A DNA stretch of 11,009 nt, taken from positions 1-11,009 of the forward strand of contig CAYMTN010000182.1 of the NCBI GenBank assembly GCA_964393335.1. The letters are read 5' to 3'. Both the position numbers and the translations under genes were made by a program. Of this stretch, positions 1 to 6,886 are shown in pieces (positions within the stretch are counted from its first letter, which is position 1; every line of letters starts with the position of its first letter). The notes under the pieces were generated by a model. It saw only the letters and a program-made list of their open reading frames with translations, was not told the DNA's origin and ran no database searches. Source of the stretch: CAYMTN01 sp964393335. Lineage in GTDB: Bacteria > Chloroflexota > Anaerolineae > Aggregatilineales > Aggregatilineaceae.

Positions 1-3000
1 ACCGGATGCACCAGGGAACCAAACGTCAGCACCATCACAATGTATACAATCAGGATGGCAATACCCATCGAGACAAAGGTCTGCTGGAAGCCTTCAGTCT
101 GCTGCTTCGACTCAAAACCTTCACCGATCGTCAGGTTATCCGGCAGGTCCAATTTCTGGACGGCAGCAATCGCCATACGGGTCAGCCCAAGCGTATCGTC
201 AGTCTCCAGCTCCGCCGTATAACGCGCTGCCGGGATGCCATCGATCCGTATGTATGTCTGTGACGCCGTACTCGTCACCTCTGCCAGGCTGCTCTCGACG
301 TTCGTGATCCCGCCAACACCCTGCAATGTACTGACGATCAGATCATCGTATTGCTTCAACTCAGCGAGAGTAGGGAGATTCACCCGACTGCCGCTGACAA
401 CGACGGCAAACCCACCGAAACCCTGTTCGCTCAGAGAGGCACCGGAAACGGTGACATTATCCTGCCCTTCATCAACGACGCCGTTGCGGTCCAGATCATT
501 GAAAATCAACTCTGCCTGCTGGCGGACCATCGGCGTCAAGCGTTCCAGGTCTGACTGACTTCTGACAGACAGAGTAATGACGGCTTCGTTCTCAGAGATC
601 GTGTCAGAGCCAGCAAGGCTGTTTTGTCCACCTCCTCCGACCGATGTCTGAATCGCGTTGATACCATCCAGACCCTGCAAGTACTGTTCAAGACGGCGTA
701 CTTTAGCATCCGTCATAGCAATCGTGGTTGGGCTGCCGCCGATATCACCCGGCAGACCGACGTCGATCGTGATAGTTGGCTCGCCAAAGTCCGGCAAAAA
801 CGCCGTCGGAAGTTGCGACAGAATCATCACGCCTGCAATAAACGCCACCGTGGCAATACCCATTACTGCCCAACGGTGTTCGAGCGCCCACCGGATAACC
901 CGGCGATACCCGTGTTCCAGACGGCTTTCATGCTCCTCCGGCAGAGACTTCTTGTCAATGAACAGAAATGCAAACAACGGCACGACCGTGATTGCCACCA
1001 CAAACGACGCCAGGAGAGCATAGGTGACGGCCAAGCCAAACGGCAGAAAAAACGCCCCGATAATGCCACCAAAGAGACCAATCGGCAGAAACACGATCAC
1101 GGTCGTCACGGTAGCGGCGAAAATCGCTACGGATACATCACGCGTACCATAGAGAACCGCTTCGAGTTGATCCTCACCTTTCTGAATGTTTCGGTAAATG
1201 TTCTCCAGGACGACTATCGCGTCATCGACGACGCGGCCAATGGCTACGGTCAACCCGGACAATGTCATGATATTCAGGCTGATACTCTTCGGGAACAGCC
1301 TCAAGACAAAATCGATCAAATCCTTGTATGTCCCCGACGCGTTTTCAGAGAGTGGAAACAGCAGACTATGCACGTTTCCCGGCACCCATTTCATGAAGAT
1401 GAACGCCAGCGCAACAGAAGTCGGGATGCTGACAGCCGTCACTAACGTGCTGCGCATGCTAAAATTCAAGAAGATCAAAATCACGATCACGGCCATTACC
1501 GCACCCAGGCCGCCTTCGCGTGCCACGCCGCTGATCGATTCCTCGATATAACTGGCCTGCTCGAAGGTGACCGAAAAATCGAGCTCCGGATGTTTGCGCT
1601 CCAGGTCCTTCAATACATCGTCGACTTCGGCCCATGCGGTTACAGTATTCGCGTCGCTGACTTTCCGGATGTTCAGAATCAGGCTGTTCCTGCCGTTGGT
1701 ACGCGTGACTATCGATTCCGGCACATACACACCCAGCAGCGCACCCTTGCGCCGGGCCTGAACATCGTCAGGAAGCTGGGCGGCAGTTTCGTCGGATAAC
1801 AGCGTCAGCAGCTTATCCGACAGTTTGCCGAAGAAATCTTCTTCACACAGTTGGCCCTGATCACAATCGGCTATGTACAGCAGAACGTCCGCCGGCAATT
1901 CTCTGATGTAACGCTGTCCGTCCGGACGTGTGAAGGTATTGAGACGTTGTGACGGCAGCAAGGTGTCACCGTTTTCGACCGTGTAGAACAAGTCGTCAGC
2001 AGTATCCAGCTCACGCGCGCCGACAAATCCGGCGATACCCGACCAGGACGGCGGCAGGGCAGGGGCCGCGGGGTCATGAATGCGCTGCGAGGTTTCAGCA
2101 CCGATCAGACTCTGGGCCGCCGAGTTGGCGCTACCAGCGGCGACATCGGCCAGCGAGGCCGTCTGTCCGTCCGGCCAGGTGCACTGCCAGTCCTGATCGG
2201 ACCAGCGCGCTTGTATGTCTGGCATGTTCAACACGTCAGGCGAGAAATAGCAGATTGTCCGCGGTTGCAGCATGTCGATAAACCCGTCTTCGTTGGCGAC
2301 CAGATAAGTCACCGCGGCGGGCGACAGGTCATCCACCAACTGAATCGCGTAGAATTGCAGCGATTCGGGTGTTTCCAACACAAGCCGGTTGAGCGTTTCC
2401 GCTGCGCCATCCCCGAATGCGGCCAGGTCCGCCGCTGTGATCAAAGGCGTAGCGGCCATTTCAGGTTCTGAGGCCAGCCGCTGCCACGATTCACCCAGGG
2501 ACGGCACAACCGTCGCCCGCGCCTGGACGTCTTCCGGAAGTGCGCTCAACGTCTCCGGCGAGAATAGCTGGATCACGGCATCCGACAGATTGCTGTAGAA
2601 ACCGTCTTCGTAGGTTGCGAGGAAGTCCAAAACATCTGGCGTCAGGGCGGCCAGTGCCTGGTTGACAAACTGCGCCGCGGTCGGGTTATCGACGGCCATC
2701 GCGGCAGCTTGATTGAACAGGGTAGATGGCACCGTGTCGGGTATACGCAGCAGGTCGTCGGCTGTGTTCAACTCGCCAACACCGGGCAGTTGTGAGGCAA
2801 AAACCGCCCATATGGCAGGCAACGGGGGACCCTCAGGAATCGCGGCAGCGGCAGGAGAACTCGTGTTAGCAGCCGCCTGTGACGACGCTGCCGAGTTGTC
2901 CGCGCCATTGGCGGGTTCGTTTGCCGAAGCCGCCGGAGTCTGATCCTCGGCAACGAGCTGATCATCGAGTCCTTCCGCCTTCAGCGCTTCATTCAGCAGG

Positions 3001-4301
3001 TCGGCGCGGATGTTCTCGCCGCCTTCAACCGACACGTCTGCCACTGCGTCCAGGGCTTCCAGGCGCGGCACGATCTCGTTTTCGACCAGGCGCTGAAGCT
3101 CGTCGCGTGAAATGTCAGCGTTCACACTCAGCATCGCCAGGGGAATGTCACTCAGGCTGAATGTGATCAGGCGTGGCTCTTCCAAGCGCAGTTCGTCCGG
3201 CAGCGGCACCTCGCGGCTAACATTCATGCCGCTGAGTGACTGCGCGATCAGGGCCGACGCGATCAGTGAGCGATCCTCCTGGTCCAGATTCGTGAAAAAA
3301 CCGTCTGGCAGGGAAACAGTGCCCGTCAACACGCCGTCCGTCCCCGCGTCATATTCCGTGAGCAGTGCGGCCAGCGCTTCGCCATCCAGGTACGAAAACA
3401 GGTGGCAGTCTTCTGAACTCAGCGCATTGTCTGCGCTCTTGGCCGCGTAATTCTGGCAGCGAGTCTCCAGGTCGATCAGGATAGTGAGCGCTTCCGGCGT
3501 CAGATCGGCGGTTGTCCCCAGCGGCCCCGTGATGGTGCCATCTGTCAGGAAATCGTTGAAGATGTCTGCCAGGTTTCTGATGCCGGTCAGTTCAGTCAGG
3601 TCCTGTGCCGTCTCGAACCGGTCCATTTGCCAGATGTCAGGCAGGGCAGGGGCCGGAGTCTGGTCCAGGCGGGGCAGCTCGCGCGGCTGTCCGGTTCGGG
3701 CGGTTCGCAGGCTGGCAGCCAAAGCGGGATCAAGATCATCGAAGGCGGCATCCGGCAGGGCGCTGATGACGTCCGGCGAGAAATGTTGCCATACTTCCGG
3801 GTCCAGTTGGGGCAGAAAACCGGTGTTTTCTTCCAGGCTGTAAACATATAGGTACAATACGACGTCAGGTGTCAACGTTTCGATCATCTGGCCTGGACTG
3901 CTGCCGTTAGGAGGCGTAATCGTGCGCAGCGGCAGGTCTAGCCCTGCCAGGACGCCCCGTAGATCGTCGCGGATCCGGCCCTGGTCCAGCCCAAACTGGT
4001 TACGAATCTCAAGAAAGGTGAACCCGTTTGACGTGTTGGATTCACGGTTGACGACGCCGTCGATGGTAGCTGCGCCGTCTTCAATGGGGATGGTGTATGC
4101 CTGAAGCAGTATGTCCCCGCTGGTGCTGCCGTGACTGCGGGCCAGCACGTAGGTCGAGGGAATGTCGATCGGCGGTAACAATTCGATGTTCAATCCGAGA
4201 GCCGCATACACGCCCAGGGCCATCAGCGCTACCGTAAGCGTTATCGTAATCCAGCGGAAGCGAATTGATGAGCGAGTTATGATGTCGAACAGAGACCTCA
4301 T
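1..4301 (-). CDS. RND-family (AcrB/HAE1-like) efflux permease with giant repeat-containing first loop, 3' end outside window
   Basis: The frame is open for 1433 codons from the ATG at 4301-4299 to the window edge. It encodes a proton-driven RND permease of the AcrB type; the substrate is unknown. TM1 lies at about residues 17-37 and TM2 at about 932-950, followed by TM3 to TM7. TM4 carries the family's adjacent aspartates for proton relay (AIGRVVDDAIVVLENI, D1026 and D1027). TM8 begins at the window edge. The first extracytoplasmic loop is about 890 residues, against about 300 in AcrB. It contains repeated modules (FSPDVLSALP-like at about 174, 580, 686 and 836), repeated LPxxW...TADDL units, an Ala/Ser-rich linker at about 453-490 and several cysteine pairs. 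About 25-30 extra residues separate TM3 and TM4. The second loop has an EF-hand-like segment at 1269-1280. The start is supported by AGGAAGG five bases upstream. RND identity is near certain; the role of the enlarged loop is unknown. Confidence 0.93.
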   Translation of the reverse strand, partial: MRSLFDIITRSSIRFRWITITLTVALMALGVYAALGLNIELLPPIDIPSTYVLARSHGSTSGDILLQAYTIPIEDGAATIDGVVNRESNTSNGFTFLEIRNQFGLDQGRIRDDLRGVLAGLDLPLRTITPPNGSSPGQMIETLTPDVVLYLYVYSLEENTGFLPQLDPEVWQHFSPDVISALPDAAFDDLDPALAASLRTARTGQPRELPRLDQTPAPALPDIWQMDRFETAQDLTELTGIRNLADIFNDFLTDGTITGPLGTTADLTPEALTILIDLETRCQNYAAKSADNALSSEDCHLFSYLDGEALAALLTEYDAGTDGVLTGTVSLPDGFFTNLDQEDRSLIASALIAQSLSGMNVSREVPLPDELRLEEPRLITFSLSDIPLAMLSVNADISRDELQRLVENEIVPRLEALDAVADVSVEGGENIRADLLNEALKAEGLDDQLVAEDQTPAASANEPANGADNSAASSQAAANTSSPAAAAIPEGPPLPAIWAVFASQLPGVGELNTADDLLRIPDTVPSTLFNQAAAMAVDNPTAAQFVNQALAALTPDVLDFLATYEDGFYSNLSDAVIQLFSPETLSALPEDVQARATVVPSLGESWQRLASEPEMAATPLITAADLAAFGDGAAETLNRLVLETPESLQFYAIQLVDDLSPAAVTYLVANEDGFIDMLQPRTICYFSPDVLNMPDIQARWSDQDWQCTWPDGQTASLADVAAGSANSAAQSLIGAETSQRIHDPAAPALPPSWSGIAGFVGARELDTADDLFYTVENGDTLLPSQRLNTFTRPDGQRYIRELPADVLLYIADCDQGQLCEEDFFGKLSDKLLTLLSDETAAQLPDDVQARRKGALLGVYVPESIVTRTNGRNSLILNIRKVSDANTVTAWAEVDDVLKDLERKHPELDFSVTFEQASYIEESISGVAREGGLGAVMAVIVILIFLNFSMRSTLVTAVSIPTSVALAFIFMKWVPGNVHSLLFPLSENASGTYKDLIDFVLRLFPKSISLNIMTLSGLTVAIGRVVDDAIVVLENIYRNIQKGEDQLEAVLYGTRDVSVAIFAATVTTVIVFLPIGLFGGIIGAFFLPFGLAVTYALLASFVVAITVVPLFAFLFIDKKSLPEEHESRLEHGYRRVIRWALEHRWAVMGIATVAFIAGVMILSQLPTAFLPDFGEPTITIDVGLPGDIGGSPTTIAMTDAKVRRLEQYLQGLDGINAIQTSVGGGGQNSLAGSDTISENEAVITLSVRSQSDLERLTPMVRQQAELIFNDLDRNGVVDEGQDNVTVSGASLSEQGFGGFAVVVSGSRVNLPTLAELKQYDDLIVSTLQGVGGITNVESSLAEVTSTASQTYIRIDGIPAARYTAELETDDTLGLTRMAIAAVQKLDLPDNLTIGEGFESKQQTEGFQQTFVSMGIAILIVYIVMVLTFGSLVHP

Positions 4302-4306
4302 GCGTA

Positions 4307-4313
4307 CCTTCCT
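4307..4313 (-). promoter_or_regulatory. Ribosome binding site of the RND permease gene
   Basis: On the minus strand AGGAAGG is followed by five bases and then the ATG at 4301. This is a strong Shine-Dalgarno match and fixes the start of the permease gene. Confidence 0.75.
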
Positions 4314-4352
4314 GCGCGTAAGTGAGAAAAACGAAACTCGACTGACTGTCAA

Positions 4353-4381
4353 AGTATATGTGGAGAAGGGCGCTTCGCCAA
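4353..4381 (-). promoter_or_regulatory. Sigma-70-type promoter P1 of the RND permease gene
   Basis: On the minus strand a -35 TTGGCG (4376-4381) is separated by exactly 17 bases from a -10 TATACT (4353-4358). Transcription would begin near 4346, giving a leader of about 45 bases with the ribosome binding site correctly placed. The call rests on consensus matching only. Confidence 0.6.
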
Positions 4382-4412
4382 GTAGTTTTTGACCGGAAAA
4401 CGCGAAAGCTGG

Positions 4413-4441
4413 ATCGTAATATGTAGATAATATTTTCTCAA
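4413..4441 (-). promoter_or_regulatory. Possible upstream promoter P2 of the RND permease gene
   Basis: On the minus strand TTGAGA (4436-4441) is followed by 17 bases and TACGAT (4413-4418). It lies in the most AT-rich part of the intergenic region. The palindrome at 4450-4471 ends nine bases upstream of its -35 box, which would suit an activator or a repressor acting on this promoter. Consensus evidence only. Confidence 0.45.
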
Positions 4442-4449
4442 CTAGACTA

Positions 4450-4471
4450 GATTGTAATCCAAATTACAATC
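4450..4471. promoter_or_regulatory. Perfect 22-bp inverted repeat, candidate operator
   Basis: The arms GATTGTAAT and ATTACAATC are exact reverse complements separated by the four bases CCAA. A palindrome of this size in an AT-rich gap between divergent genes is typical of the site of a dimeric transcription factor. RND pump genes are often controlled by TetR- or MarR-family regulators, but no regulator gene is in the window. The cognate protein cannot be named from the sequence. The site is about 150 bp from the permease start and about 510 bp from the TIR-recombinase start, so the permease is the likelier target. Confidence 0.55.
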
Positions 4472-4798
4472 ATGCCTATTACATCAAGAATCTATCTCCT
4501 TAATCAGCACTTTTGGCTGGCAAGCGCCTGGAATACGGCCCGCAGGGCACGTCAACGCACGGCTTTTTCTGACGCTGCCCGGAATCTCACGGATCGAGAC
4601 CGAAAGCTGAAGAAAACGCTTCAAAAAGGTTACAAAATGGTTTCTTTGTGAAATTATTCTCAGGTAGGCGTCCGTATCCGTGATTCGGTGCACATCGGCA
4701 CTTGCGACGATGGGTCACGGCAGTCGATAACGATCAGCAGCAGACAAATGACTGTTTTGTCGCACGCATGGCGCTGCATTCCGCGCCGGTTGGTCATT

Positions 4799-4831
4799 CC
4801 GGGGCGCAGGATTGGGAGCCACTCCCCCCGG
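4799..4831. other. Nested GC-rich hairpin of unknown role
   Basis: An outer stem CCGGG (4799-4803) pairs with CCCGG (4827-4831). An inner stem GGGAG (4814-4818) pairs with CTCCC (4822-4826) around the loop CCA. It has no T-tract after it, so it is not a standard intrinsic terminator. It may be a structured RNA element or chance in GC-rich sequence. Confidence 0.25.
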
Positions 4832-4900
4832 TGTAGGGCGCACAACCGCGTCCGAGGTGGGATTTGGCCCGCATAGTCCGGTCTCTGTGGAACGAATGGG

Positions 4901-4929
4901 TTGTTTTATCCTAGACATCGTTGTAACAT
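4901..4929 (+). promoter_or_regulatory. Weak candidate promoter of the TIR-recombinase gene
   Basis: TTGTTT (4901-4906) and TAACAT (4924-4929) are 17 bases apart. The -10 box is weak. A start near 4936 would give a leader of about 48 bases that contains the inverted repeat at 4949-4960. Tentative. Confidence 0.3.
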
Positions 4930-4948
4930 AATCAAAGAAGTGTCACGG

Positions 4949-4960
4949 CATAATCTTATG
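4949..4960. promoter_or_regulatory. Small inverted repeat with dif-like half-sites in the TIR-recombinase leader
   Basis: CATAA (4949-4953) and TTATG (4956-4960) are inverted copies around TC. With flanks, the arms read GGCATAA and TTATGTT, resembling the inner parts of the E. coli XerC/XerD arms of dif. Unlike dif, the spacer is two bases and not six, so it is unlikely to be a normal crossover site as it stands. It could be a binding site for autoregulation. The resemblance covers few bases and may be chance. Confidence 0.25.
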
Positions 4961-4970
4961 TTGCACATAT

Positions 4971-4975
4971 GAGGG
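4971..4975 (+). promoter_or_regulatory. Ribosome binding site deciding the TIR-recombinase start
   Basis: GAGGG is followed by eight bases and the ATG at 4984. The site overlaps the G of an earlier in-frame ATG (4969), which has no ribosome binding site of its own. This favours a protein beginning MPRMLFLSY, with the first TIR strand almost at the N-terminus. Confidence 0.6.
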
Positions 4976-4983
4976 AAACGATC

Positions 4984-6474
4984 ATGCCTAGAATGCTGTT
5001 CCTAAGCTACACACGGGAAGATCATGATATCGCACGCTGGCTCAAAGCAGAATTGCAGTCGGAAGACTTCGACGTCTTTCTAGACACGGACAGTATCTCG
5101 ATTGGCGCAGAGTGGGAAAAGGAAATTGAAGAAGCCATTCAACGATCATCGGCTATGATCGTTTTGGTCAGTCCCGATAGCCGTGATTCCGCATACGTGC
5201 TCCAGGAGGTCAATATCGCCAAGCGGCATGAGCGCCCCGTTTTCCCGATCCTGGTGCGAGAGACCGATCCGCTGCCCTGGTATTTGCGAGATGTGCAACT
5301 CGCCGATTTCACAACGAACCGTGGCAGAGCGCTGCGCCTGCTGATCAGCCGGGAACTAAAAAAGCACAGCCAGGGGGGCCTTACCTTCGGCGAAGCGCGA
5401 GATGCCTACCTCAACCGGGCGACGCTGCGATCACAGCACACTGTTGATTCCTATTCCAGGGCTATCGGTCTGTTTTTCGATTTCCTGTCGGATCGCTCGA
5501 TTGCCCGCCCGCTGCCCGTGCTGAGAGCCGGTTATGTCACGCCACAGGATATTCCACTCGCCGCGCTGACAGAAGACGACGCCCCGCTCTTTCTCCATTT
5601 CGTACAGTGGCTACTCGCGCCGGGGTCCGACAGGCAAGGCGACCACCGCCCGTACAAAGCCTCGACAGTCGAGTTACGGCTGGCCGGCGTACAGAACTGG
5701 TTTCAGTTTCTCGACGACTACGGCTGGCTGCCGGGTCCATTCCCGCTTGCACGCGCCAAGCGCATCGTGCGCGACGAACTGCGCACCCGTCCCCAGCGCA
5801 GCGGACCACCACAACCACCCGAACACCTGGAAGAAGTCATCTACTACTACGACACGCTCCAAAAACCGCGCCACCTGCTGAAAAACAACGTTGACCCGGA
5901 GCGCCTGCAGCGCTGGGAGCTAACTCGCCTGCGCAATCGCGCCCTGCTGCATAGCCTGGCCGAAACTGGCGGGCGGATCAGCGAAGTGCTGAGCCTCAAC
6001 CTGTCGGATTTTCCTGCACGCTACCTGGCAAAAAACGAAGTCCTGCGCGTAGAAGTGCTTGGCAAAGGCGGCCACAACTATTATTTGCGTTTCTTTGATT
6101 CGCTACCGGCCATTCGGGGTTATATTGAAGCGCGTGGGGCAAACCTGCGAGCCTCGCTGCAGGGCAACATTCCCTTGTTTGTCAGCCACGACCAACGGTA
6201 TGACGGCAGCCGGATGAGCCGCGTCGTCGCATGGCGCGTGGTCCAGCGCGCAGCGCGCGCCCTGGGACTAAAAAGCATCACGCCACACGATTTCCGTCAC
6301 TGGCGAGCAACACAGCTCATCAATGCCGGGCATCCCCTCGACGTGGTGCAAGACTACCTGGGGCATCGCTCAGTCGAAACGACGCGGGCGTATTATGCGC
6401 ACACCGATCCGCTGCGCGTCGATGACGCGGCCAAACGCACTGGTTTGCCCGATCCGGATGAATTCGATGAATAA
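4984..6474 (+). CDS. TIR domain-tyrosine recombinase fusion protein
   Basis: The protein has 496 residues. Residues 1-127 form a bacterial TIR domain: FLSYTRED at 6-13, VFLDTDSI at 31-38, GAEW at 41-44 and SPDSRDSAYVLQEV at 63-76. E75 falls where NAD-cleaving TIR domains have their catalytic glutamate. Residues from about 132 to 270 resemble the SAM-like core-binding domain of integrases (TFGEARDAYL, TVDSYSRAIGLFFDFL). Residues from about 310 form the catalytic domain with every expected residue: R331 (TGGRISEVL), K361 (GKGGH), H435 and R438 (HDFRHW), H461 (LGHRS) and the nucleophile Y470 (TTRAYYAH). It should cut and rejoin DNA through a 3'-phosphotyrosine; the TIR part may cleave NAD or bind partner proteins. 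I chose the ATG at 4984 because GAGGG lies eight bases before it; the in-frame ATG at 4969 has no such site. No mobile-element genes adjoin it. The domain calls are firm; the combined function is unknown. Confidence 0.92.
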   Translation: MPRMLFLSYTREDHDIARWLKAELQSEDFDVFLDTDSISIGAEWEKEIEEAIQRSSAMIVLVSPDSRDSAYVLQEVNIAKRHERPVFPILVRETDPLPWYLRDVQLADFTTNRGRALRLLISRELKKHSQGGLTFGEARDAYLNRATLRSQHTVDSYSRAIGLFFDFLSDRSIARPLPVLRAGYVTPQDIPLAALTEDDAPLFLHFVQWLLAPGSDRQGDHRPYKASTVELRLAGVQNWFQFLDDYGWLPGPFPLARAKRIVRDELRTRPQRSGPPQPPEHLEEVIYYYDTLQKPRHLLKNNVDPERLQRWELTRLRNRALLHSLAETGGRISEVLSLNLSDFPARYLAKNEVLRVEVLGKGGHNYYLRFFDSLPAIRGYIEARGANLRASLQGNIPLFVSHDQRYDGSRMSRVVAWRVVQRAARALGLKSITPHDFRHWRATQLINAGHPLDVVQDYLGHRSVETTRAYYAHTDPLRVDDAAKRTGLPDPDEFDE

Positions 6475-6496
6475 CGCGCACCCGTGCAATATTGAT

Positions 6497-6886
6497 TTAT
6501 TGATTATCTCTGTAGCCCTGTCCGAGCGGCGTAGCCAGCATCGCGCCGGTGAAACCGACCAATATCCCGATGTGCAGCAGCGCAGCAGGCAAACACAGCC
6601 AATACAGGCTGCGGTCGAAACTCTCCGTCGAAACCAACAGCATGATCACAACGCCGTGCGTGACCAGGCTGACGATCAGAATGCCAGTGCCGATCATCAG
6701 CAGCAGTCCGCGCTGGCTTGCCATCGATGACGAAAAGCTGTTCAGAAGATTGCTCAAATCGTCCGACGAATCGATGCGGGAGGCAAACGGAGCCAATGCC
6801 TTACCGGCGATGCGGCCAAGTATGCGCCCCAGCCAGCGCAGGATCATCACCGGCAGCAAAATCAACCTCAGCACTATTCCTGTCAC
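6497..6886 (-). CDS. Small membrane protein of unknown function, coupled to hflX
   Basis: This gene encodes 129 residues and I do not recognise the family. A hydrophobic N-terminal segment (about 4-20, LRLILLPVMILRWL) is followed by a basic stretch and then a short polar region (about 36-58) rich in serine. Two clear membrane helices follow, at about 60-84 and 93-115. The C-terminus is short and polar. It starts at a GTG whose bases overlap the hflX TGA stop (GTGA, four-base overlap), and purine-rich GAGGTGGGG lies just upstream inside hflX. It is therefore almost certainly co-transcribed and translationally coupled with hflX. It converges with the TIR-recombinase gene, with only 22 bases between the two stop codons and no convincing terminator there. 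Confidence 0.75.
   Translation of the reverse strand: MTGIVLRLILLPVMILRWLGRILGRIAGKALAPFASRIDSSDDLSNLLNSFSSSMASQRGLLLMIGTGILIVSLVTHGVVIMLLVSTESFDRSLYWLCLPAALLHIGILVGFTGAMLATPLGQGYRDNQ

Larger units (their letters stand above)
4302..4983. other. Long divergent intergenic region
   Basis: About 680 bases lie between the divergent RND permease and TIR-recombinase genes. The permease-proximal part (4302-4475) holds a ribosome binding site, two promoter candidates and a palindrome. The central part (4476-4880) has only short open frames without ribosome binding sites or recognisable protein character; it includes a nested GC-rich hairpin at 4799-4831. The right part (4890-4983) has a weak promoter, a small inverted repeat and the ribosome binding site of the TIR-recombinase. 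I see no tRNA, no known riboswitch and no transposon remnant in the central part. Its length would leave room for a small RNA or a vanished gene. Confidence 0.6.

Noticed and set aside
624..1445. A long open frame on the plus strand of about 270 codons
   Set aside because: It lies wholly antisense to the RND permease frame, whose translation matches a known family with transmembrane segments. The plus-strand product is rich in Arg, Gln and His without domain character, which is typical of a shadow frame.
4484..4918. Overlapping short minus-strand frames in the intergenic region
   Set aside because: They have no ribosome binding sites, overlap each other in different frames and have low-complexity or random-like translations, so I do not call them genes.
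6475..6496. Bidirectional terminator between the TIR-recombinase and the membrane protein gene
   Set aside because: Only a four-pair stem (GCAC and GTGC around CC) is present and no T-run follows.
4900..6520. Flanking att direct repeats around the TIR-recombinase gene
   Set aside because: By eye I found no shared sequence longer than about eight bases between the two flanks; short AT-rich matches are expected by chance.
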